DNA of 64,000 nucleotides, taken from Orychophragmus violaceus. Its lineage: Eukaryota > Streptophyta > Magnoliopsida > Brassicales > Brassicaceae. Below the pieces are notes generated by a model, which was given only the letters and a program-made list of their open reading frames with translations, made no database searches and was not told the DNA's origin. The position numbers and the translations under genes were made by a program. The stretch covers positions 10,251,357-10,315,356 of the forward strand of contig CM058236.1 of the NCBI GenBank assembly GCA_030180135.1. The letters run 5' to 3'. Shown piece by piece: positions 57,104 through 64,000 of this stretch (position 1 is its first letter; each line of letters starts with the position of its first letter).

Positions 57104-57634
57104 TAACCCTAAACCCTAAAAACTAAATCCTAAACCTTAAATACTAAATCGCGAAACTTCTTTTTATTTCTTATTTGTCCTTATCGTATCATCGACAGAT
57201 TCTAATTTGTTAATATCTTATCACTTTGGAATGTGTTGATTGAGTAGATATATATGGGAGCATCATGGAAATAATGCTTAAGTAAATTCGTATTTTATAT
57301 GTAATGTTGTAAAAATTGTGTTTATGTGTGTTTTATTATTATATATGTAATTTATATAATCTTTTATTATGTAATATTATAATTATTAATAATTTGTCAA
57401 TATCAACGATTATAAATTCAAATGACCCTATACCCTAAACTCTAAACCCAAACATTATACCCTAAACCCTAAATACTAGACCCTATATATACTCTAAACT
57501 CTAAACCCAAACATTAAACTCTAAACCCTAAATACTGGACCCTATATATACCCTAAACCCTAAACCCAAACATTAAACCATAAACACTAAATACTAAACA
57601 CATAACCCTAAACCCTAAACTCTAAACCCTAGAC
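57104..57634. repeat. Interstitial telomere-like repeats, degenerate
   Basis: Variants of the plant telomere word CCCTAAA occur at 57104-57150 and more densely at 57426-57634 (AAACCCTAAAC, TAAACTCTAAAC, TATACCCTAAAC). A larger repeat of about 66 bp that includes CTATATATA appears two to three times in the second block. Confidence 0.8.
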
Positions 57635-58500
57635 GAAAGATAAGAGGACAAGAAGAATAATAAATGTTCATCACAACCGATATGATTAAGGTAATTCGAA
57701 AATGCTATGTTTAGTAGATTGTGTAGGATTATATATTCTCATGTTACGATAATTAGAGAATATCCTAGGATAATTCTTTAGGGGATATATCCTATGGATT
57801 CTAGTAGTTGTATAGCGTTAAACCTCAAAACAACATACATATATATTTCTCTTTCCTTTTAGCACCATGCAATTGTATTTCGGCATGAACATATATGGGG
57901 ACATTACCAAAATGTTATGTTTTATGTATGTTCTCTAAAAGAACCGAATATTTTAACATTCAAGTCCCAAACTATTTCTTTAAATTTTTGTGTACTATTT
58001 CTTTAACACTCAAGGTAATTATATAGATAAGTATAAATTTAAAAATTGAGACAATAAAAAGGGAATATATGACGAGTAAGTTATGCCTACAGGTGGGTTA
58101 AAATTCAAAAAAAAAATCCGGGAAACCAAAACCCAATTTTATAGCCTAAAACATTTCAATTACCCGCATGAACCCAATAATTTTCGACAAAGTGTCGAGA
58201 ATTCCTCAATTACGATAAACCCTTATTTATTATGTTCTTCTCTTTTTCCAAAATCTCCTTTAATTCATCTCGCTAATCTCTCTCCAAATCCTCTTCTATG
58301 CCCACCCATCTCAAACTGATATATCTTCTTTCAATCTCTTATTCGGGGCTCTCATTTTAATCGCTAACTTTGGAAGAAACCCTATCGACCCTCTCAAACT
58401 CTTCTTTGAATCTCTCAATCACGAAACCCTCTGTGATACGAGCCCTATAGCTACATGTAAGATATGACTTTAGAATGTGTGTTAAACCCTCACCTGATTG
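57635..58500 (+). other. CACTA-2 interior with possible gene upstream region
   Basis: AT-rich to 58080, then C/T-rich text (58180-58450) in the style of a 5' untranslated region. No protein recognised. Confidence 0.35.
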
Positions 58501-58854
58501 AGCTTTGCTTTTCTTTAGAAACGGGATTGCTTCTGAGTCTTATTGTTGGTTTGCTTATGATTTCTTGTCGTTAGCTTGTTTTGGAACAATTAAGTTTGGT
58601 TATCCAGGTTATAAACGACTACTATATTCCTCTTTCAGCTTCAATATGGTCTCTATATTGGTTGTTTTGTTTACAACGAGTGTTTGATGAGTTAGAGTCT
58701 GATGGTTATGAGGTTAATCTTATATTTAGCAAGAAATTGAGTTTGATGTCTCTGTTTAACTACTCTTTGTATTTTGTTATGTTCGATTGTCTGGGCGTTT
58801 ACAAGATAGTGATTGTATCATTTGAGACATGGCCAAACCATCCATAACTTTATT

Positions 58855-59270
58855 CTTAAACATTTTTTCGAGGATATCTGTCAACGACAGATGAAAGACA
58901 TGGCCAGCACTCCAAAGGACTGCAGAAGCACTACAAAAGATTTCGGCCTCGGGAGATCTCAACAAATGAATATAACTACATATTTGCTGAGTGAAAGTAA
59001 CAATTTTTCACAATTCATGCTTGTAAAGTCATCTCATGCTCTTTACTCTTTTTTGGGTCAAATCTCTTGTTTTTTACTTAATTGTTTTTTATTCTTTTAT
59101 CTTTTATTATCACAGGCACTTGAGAAATATGGACGGGTAAATCCTTATGGAGTAAAAAATATCCATTAATGGGCAAGCGTAGACAGCCCACACACTTTTC
59201 AGTGTTTGTGGCCCACCAAGAGCAACTTAAGGAAGTTCAACGTAAACTACAACACCATCTGCATCATAGG
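58855..59270 (+). pseudogene. Unrecognised gene fragment, possibly CACTA-derived
   Basis: Exon-like text reads DICQRQMKDMASTPKD (58870 onward, broken). After an intron ending TTATCACAG at 59116 it reads ALEKYGRVNPYGV, followed by a stop-interrupted stretch with VFVAHQEQLKEVQRKLQ. Plant CACTA elements often encode a second protein with similar charged helices (Ptta/En/Spm type). That is the only reason I suggest the link, and the evidence is weak. Confidence 0.25.
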
Positions 59271-59555
59271 TTACTTATCATTGTCTCTTGCACTTCTTAA
59301 TTTTTTGGTATATGATTTGGCAACTCCTTAATGCTGGAGTTTGCGTATGTAGATCGTTTGTGTCTATATACTACACATAAGTATATAAGTTATCAATGTT
59401 ATTTTGAAGCAAATGTCTTTTACATTTCGTGTACAATTTAAATAACGGTATCAGCAGTTACCAAATCGTAAATTTAACTAATCCAAATTCTTATTTTTAC
59501 AAAGAAAAGTCAACAAACAATCGTAAATTATTTGCATTTACCATCAGCGTATTTT
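59271..59555. other. Spacer without recognised features
   Basis: Nothing recognised. Confidence 0.4.
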
Positions 59556-60361
59556 GATTTTCTGAATAGTCGCAGATTGATCGCTAATTAGTCATTAAAC
59601 CCTCACCAAATAGTCACCATATATTATGAGTAAGTTGTGGCTATATAAGACAGTATTCAGAAAGTAGTGACACAATCATTACCATAATCGAATCTAGATG
59701 TCCGATTAGATGATGCGTATTCGTTAATTTAGTCATACAATAATCGCTAATTAATAGCAAAATGCTTGCCATAATCATATATTGATGTTCCTGTTAGTCG
59801 TCAGATCATCAGTAAGTTAGTCAAGAAACAGTCTCCAAATAGTCACCTTATATTACGACTACATTGTGACTATTTTAGACTGTCCTTTAATAGTCGACAA
59901 GTAGTGGCCGAATCAGTACCATAATTGTATATGAGTGTTCTGATTCGTCGATGAATAGTTGGTAATATGGTCGTTAGATGGTCGGTACATAGTGGCTAAT
60001 TGTTACGACTACTTGGTGACTATATTAGACAGTCACATATTAATCTCCGATTAGTCACTTATTTTAACAACTATTTGATGACTATGTTTCTCCGACTACG
60101 TGTGGACACCTCCTTTAGTCGCATAGTTGTCGTCGTGTAGTCGGAAGTTATCCTTATATATTGCGATTAAGCTACGTCTAACCGCCGAATACTGTTGTTA
60201 GTCATATAAATAGGCGTAACTCGCCGACTATTAATACGACTATACGATTTAGCGACTATGGATTTACAACTACGATATTTAGTCGTAAATTAGTCGTAAA
60301 ACCGCGATTAACGACTATTGTGCGATTAAAAGTGCAGTCGCAAAAAAAAATTCTTGTAGTG
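59556..60361. repeat. CACTA-2 right subterminal array and terminal inverted repeat
   Basis: About 800 bp filled with AGTCGC, TAGTCG, GACTAT and related words, ending TTCTTGTAGTG. Read on the other strand it begins CACTACAAGAATTTTT followed by GCGACTGCA. The left end has the same GCGACTGCA at a similar distance. Confidence 0.85.
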
Positions 60362-60592
60362 GCGTGATCCTCTTCATGTTTGTTTTAAAAATCTGTATAT
60401 CAGTAATGTTTAGAACTTTTTTATTCAGAATCAGAATATCTTTTATATATATATATATATATATCGATATTTAAATATTATAGAGAATCTTTGATAGATC
60501 AATTTGGTAAATGTCTATGAGAATATGGATTTGGGTTGAATCTTTAATGTTTAAGTTATAAAAATGGAAACAAATACTTTTCGTAAAACTAA

Positions 60593-60891
60593 GGGGGTGA
60601 TTGGTAATGGCTTTAGAATCTCTCTAAAGCCTAATTTCTCTCCAAAGCACACAATCTAATCCAATCATGCTTTGTAAATATTTTTCTGTCCAAAGCTCTT
60701 TATTATTTTTTATTTTTTGTTTTGGCTGTACAAAGCTAAATATGCAGAGCAAAAAAATTGAGCTGTGAAAAATGAAAATATTTTCACAGTCAAAAACCTA
60801 CATCAATTAAATTTAAAGCCAAAGCAAAAAAATCTATAGCATAAATTATACAGCAAAAAAAATAAAAGCCACAGCTCTTCCAATCAACCCC
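60593..60891. mobile_element. Tourist-like (PIF/Harbinger) MITE
   Basis: 299 bp with ends GGGGGTGATTGG and CCAATCAACCCC, flanked by TAA on both sides (60590-60592 and 60892-60894). AT-rich inside, with AAAGC and GCTTT words in opposite orientation near the ends. No coding region. Confidence 0.8.
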
Positions 60892-60894
60892 TAA

Positions 60895-61270
60895 ATAGCA
60901 ATTTAACTGAAGTTACACAGCTTTAGAATAATAAAACGGTTCAATGAATCGTAAACACTTCAACCAAATCTTAACAACTTCAAATTATCATATATTATTT
61001 TATTTGAACATCTACTTAATATCATAACAATAAAAGTTGTATAAATTATTTGAAGTTTTATTAGTTATATATTGAGTGAAATATATACCTAAAATATTTT
61101 TGTTAAGAATATATTCTAAAAACCAATTTATGTTTTAATATGGTAATTTTCATATATTTTCATAATAAATATAAATTTATTGAATGATGACATGGATGGC
61201 CTAAAAATAAATAAAAGGGTTTATATTCTACTATTCACGATGAATATGTTTGTCTCGAGCGACGCATCAA
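60895..61270. other. AT-rich spacer
   Basis: No gene recognised. Confidence 0.5.
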
Positions 61271-61273
61271 AAC

Positions 61274-61305
61274 ACACACACGCACACACACACACACACA
61301 CACAC

Positions 61306-61402
<97 letters not shown>
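61274..61402. repeat. Compound microsatellite (CA)n(GA)n
   Basis: (CA)n from about 61274 to 61306, then (GA)n from 61309 to 61401. The frames across it on both strands are artefacts of the repeat. Confidence 0.98.
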
Positions 61403-61779
61403 ATGTTTTGTAATAAAACAGTCTATATAGTACATAAACTGTTGGCATTTAAGGAGTATTTCTCTTTGAGACCCCCATTAAATCAACACTAATCATGATT
61501 TAATATCGTGGTAAATGAGAGTTACGATGCTTGGTTTAAAACTTGCTATGTTTTTCATTAAAGGTTGCTATAATTTATCGACTTGAGTTCCATGCCACCA
61601 CTACAACCGTTTTGATTAGATTAATAATCTCATTGTTGCTTTGAAAATATAATGAATTTCATTAAGTACTTGAAAACAATATTGTACACAATACTTGAAA
61701 AGTCGAGCGTTACATAATCTACTATATATAACAAACCACATATATTAATTAAGGATCTTTATGAAGATAAGAGGGCCAA

Positions 61780-62130
61780 ATTCTAAAATTATCTATCATG
61801 ATTTTGAAGAAGAATAGTGACTCAAGGGTCCAAAAGCATGTATCACACATGTTTGTACCTTTGAAACCATAGTCCCACCAAGCCACCCAAGTCTTTTTCG
61901 GAGCACACGTACATTTATAAAGACCGTTGATATCTCAACTTCCTCGTTTCTCATAGAACAGTGCACACCGTCTGTCTGATCTTCCATAACATTGTCTCAA
62001 AGTTATCTTCACGTATTCTAGTTGCAAATTCGCTCTCAATGATGTACCCACGGTTCAAAACTTCTTCATCTCCATAAAAACTCGCAAGAACATGGAGTAC
62101 ATGTATATCTCCGTCTCACTTTGAATATCT
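61780..62130 (-). pseudogene. Unrecognised gene fragment, copy A
   Basis: The minus-strand text parallels 62890-63215 (copy B): VLAS-YGD, a basic segment around the CTTCACGTATTC / TCATACGTATTC words, and a terminal FQR/FQG stretch. Copy A has more stops. I do not recognise the family. Confidence 0.45.
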
Positions 62131-62685
62131 GCCGATCTCTTGATCATAGCCTCTCCTTTAACCATTCCTCACTAGAGATCGACAATCCATCGACCCAACT
62201 GTCGCAATATACAAAAAGACGCATACCTCTAAGGAGAAGAGCAGAAGGGTTTTTGGATTCTAGATATTTGTTGACGAATTTAGTTATAACCCTAGGTGGG
62301 CACCAGATAATCCATTACGATTTTGGAAAGAAAAGATGGAAACATGCAAAGGAGAATTTTAACAAATAATATTGTTCAGTATTTGAAATAGACATTGTTT
62401 CGAAGGCAACCACAAAAGTTTATTTGTAGAGAGGATAAAATCTTTGGTTTTACCATAAACATAAATAGTATTTATGTTATTGTTATTTATTAATTAACAT
62501 GCATATGTTGGTGTGCATCTTCGGCTGGAGTAAGTATATATCCAAGATGAATCTATTTCACTAGGTAAATGATATATAATGTCGAGTCATTATTTATTGC
62601 AGTTCAAGGTTTATTATAAAAATGTGTGGTTACTTGCATGGATTGTTTAAAAACAAATTAGGTAAATGGCCTTTCAGTTTAATCA

Positions 62686-62755
62686 TCTCGCCTTTTTGCA
62701 AAAAGTCGTTTGTTCAGTTACAAAATAGTCGCAAAGTAGTCGCAGTGTACTCAAA
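62686..62755. repeat. Isolated CACTA subterminal remnant
   Basis: ATAGTCGCAAAGTAGTCGCA (62727-62746) and neighbouring words match the subterminal arrays of CACTA-2 but stand alone outside its right end. Confidence 0.55.
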
Positions 62756-62849
62756 GATGATGCATATACGTACTCCTTATGTTTAAAATTTGCACATAAA
62801 TTAAGAAATCATATAATATTTATAGTAGTTTAACACAATCTAACCAACG

Positions 62850-63211
62850 GTAAACAATATTTACAATATGAAGGATATTCAAGAACCTAAACATGGCCAA
62901 ATTAGTGACTCTATGGTCCAAGAGCATTTCTCGCACATGTTTAAACCCTTGAAACCAAAGTCCCACCAACCCTTCTAAGTTGTTATCGGAGCACACATGC
63001 AACTATAAAGCCCATTGATATATATAATCGCTTCCTTCTCAAAGAACATAGCATACGACGTTTCTGGCCATACACGTCTATCCCTTCTAGTTATCTTCAT
63101 ACGTATTCGAGTAGAAATTTCACGGTCGATGACATATCCCTGGTTAAACACTTCTAAATCTCCATAAAAACACGCAAGAGCATGGAGTATGTGTATGTAC
63201 CTCTCTCCCAT
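62850..63211 (-). pseudogene. Unrecognised gene fragment, copy B
   Basis: The minus strand gives MGERYIHILHALACFYGDLE, VFNQGYVIDREISTRIRMKI and TRRDRRVWPETSYAMFFEK (63211-62975). A frame change then leads to SDNNLEGLVGLWFQGFKHVR and EMLLDHRVTNLAMF. The protein sense looks genuine because copy A shares the same succession with many third-position changes. No signal peptide, membrane segment or known motif is evident. It may be a small family of host genes present here as a tandem pair of relics. Confidence 0.45.
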
Positions 63212-63696
63212 CGGCTATCTGCCGATCACTTGATTATTGCCTCTCTTTCAACCATTCATTCGATGTAGTTAAAGAACACATAACTCAGAAGAGAAGAGCT
63301 GAAGGGTTTCCGGATTTTAGACACATCTTGACGAAATCTTGTTTATAATAAGGTAAGAAAACAAAGAGATTTAAGTTAGTAAACTCGTAGTATAAATTGA
63401 TCGACTTGTAAAAATATTGACTTTGTTTGACCCTTAGAAACACCTTGCATGTTGTCTTCGCCATAATAAAATAATGTAAACCTTGTTCATCGTCAAGGTA
63501 ATCCATTATGAAATTGGTAATGAAGAGATGAAAGGCAAAAACAATTTTGACAAATAATATGTATTTCAATATTTCAGAGTTCGAAACAACCACCAGAATG
63601 TATTTATGGAGACAATGCAAATGTTGGGTTGTCTAGGTTGTAGTAATTATTTATATGTCTTATTACTAAGTTTTAACTAGCAGCATTCATCATAAT
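63212..63696. other. AT-rich spacer
   Basis: No gene recognised. Confidence 0.45.
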
Positions 63697-64000
63697 TGTA
63701 ACACCCGTCTCCCGGCGAACAGGAGACGCGGCATTAGGACGCCCGTTGAACCGGACTCGGTCCAACCGGGACGCCAACTCAACTTGTCCCAGGTCTCAGG
63801 CGCCTCCTTCGTATTCAAAATCACCAATGACGTCACTCGACTGTATCGATCCCGCATCCGGACCTGCAAGAAAACGGGGACAGGAAAGGAAAGAGGCCTG
63901 AGTAATTGTTTCAAACACAATTACCAAGTGAGGTCGGGCTTAAGGAGCCCGCGATCCCGCTTACACTACACAACTACGATTCACAAGTCCTAAGCTAATA
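63697..64000. repeat. Probable LTR start, continuing past the window
   Basis: A sharp shift to G/C-rich text begins with TGTAACACCCGTCTCC, a start seen in many plant Gypsy (chromovirus-type) LTRs. A GAGTAATTGTTT...AACACAATTAC inverted repeat lies at about 63898-63924. The other end is outside the window. Confidence 0.45.

Larger units (their letters stand above)
40890..60361. mobile_element. CACTA-2: composite CACTA region with captured gene fragments
   Basis: The left end is CACTACAAGAAAAC at 40890 and the right end TTCTTGTAGTG at 60361. Next to both ends the words GCGACTA, AGTCGCAA and TAGTCG recur for hundreds of bases, as in CACTA subterminal regions. A second, degenerate left end in the same orientation lies at 51183, so two related elements are probably fused or nested. 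No clean 3 bp duplication is visible at the outer borders (CTC versus GCG). Inside are fragments of host genes and the Copia-2 insertion. A transposase is not recognised with confidence. Confidence 0.7.

Noticed and set aside
40890..60361. A single clean CACTA element with a 3 bp duplication
   Set aside because: Outer flanks read CTC and GCG, and a second left end lies inside, so I describe it as composite.
61180..61492. Frames across the (CA)n(GA)n tract
   Set aside because: Periodic Arg-Glu or Leu-Ser repeats produced by the microsatellite.

Overview
This is a plant nuclear window dominated by nested transposable elements. It looks like a Brassicaceae genome, probably pericentromeric or otherwise repeat-rich. 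The evidence is a Tat-type Gypsy element with two RNase H domains and an antisense gene, an Athila-like non-autonomous element, Copia elements primed by initiator tRNA-Met, a Helitron-type end, CACTA ends, several MITEs, and fragments of recognisable plant genes (SCAI homologue, RNase H-like, F-box, OB-fold/DUF223). No intact host gene is visible. The only long intact reading frame is the polyprotein of a Copia element.

Layout. 1-1.5 kb: AT-rich repeat, probably LTR-derived. 1.5-17.6 kb: a Tat-type Gypsy element (Tat-1) lacking its 5' part. Its pol is split by a defective minus-strand Copia (Copia-1, 2888-10982, TSD CAGGG). Downstream of pol lie tandem arrays, a conserved hairpin block, an antisense intron-containing gene and the 3' LTR (17087-17628). 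17.6-18.3 kb: fragment of a SCAI-like host gene cut off at the Tat-1 LTR. 18.3-19.9 kb: AT-rich sequence with a Helitron-type 3' end. 20-21.5 kb: RPA-like fragment and old repeats. 21.56-29.89 kb: Athila-like element on the minus strand with gag only (TSD AACAG). Its left LTR holds a 3.0 kb CACTA (22005-25050, TSD CTA) with an LRR-gene fragment. 31.0-39.1 kb: a ~775 bp tandem duplication interrupted by a non-autonomous Tat relative (Tat-2, 32123 to about 38690), which itself holds two MITEs. 39.1-39.8 kb: a hAT-type MITE. 40.9-60.4 kb: a composite CACTA region with fragments of DUF223/RPA-like, RNase H-like and F-box genes, interrupted by the intact Copia-2 (43368-51108, TSD CCATT). 60.4-64 kb: Tourist-like MITE, AC/AG microsatellite, a duplicated unrecognised gene fragment and the start of another LTR.

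How the parts relate. Copia-2 has two LTRs that I read as identical and an uninterrupted 1325-residue gag-pol, so it is a candidate active element. Copia-1 has lost most of pol, but shares the LTR start, leader and 3' untranslated region with Copia-2 and has LTRs differing at one site that I could find. It may have been mobilised in trans. Tat-2 likewise lacks coding capacity but keeps LTR, PBS, PPT and a hairpin block in common with Tat-1. The CACTA elements carry host-gene fragments and no transposase that I can recognise with confidence.

The most unusual signals are: the TGCATCGATCGATGCA-type palindrome family recurring in unrelated Copia and Gypsy elements; a palindrome just downstream of the TATA-like box in both Copia LTRs; the spliced antisense gene in Tat-1; the hairpin block shared by Tat-1 and Tat-2; and the Copia leader, which is far better conserved than the gag next to it. 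All alignments were made by eye.
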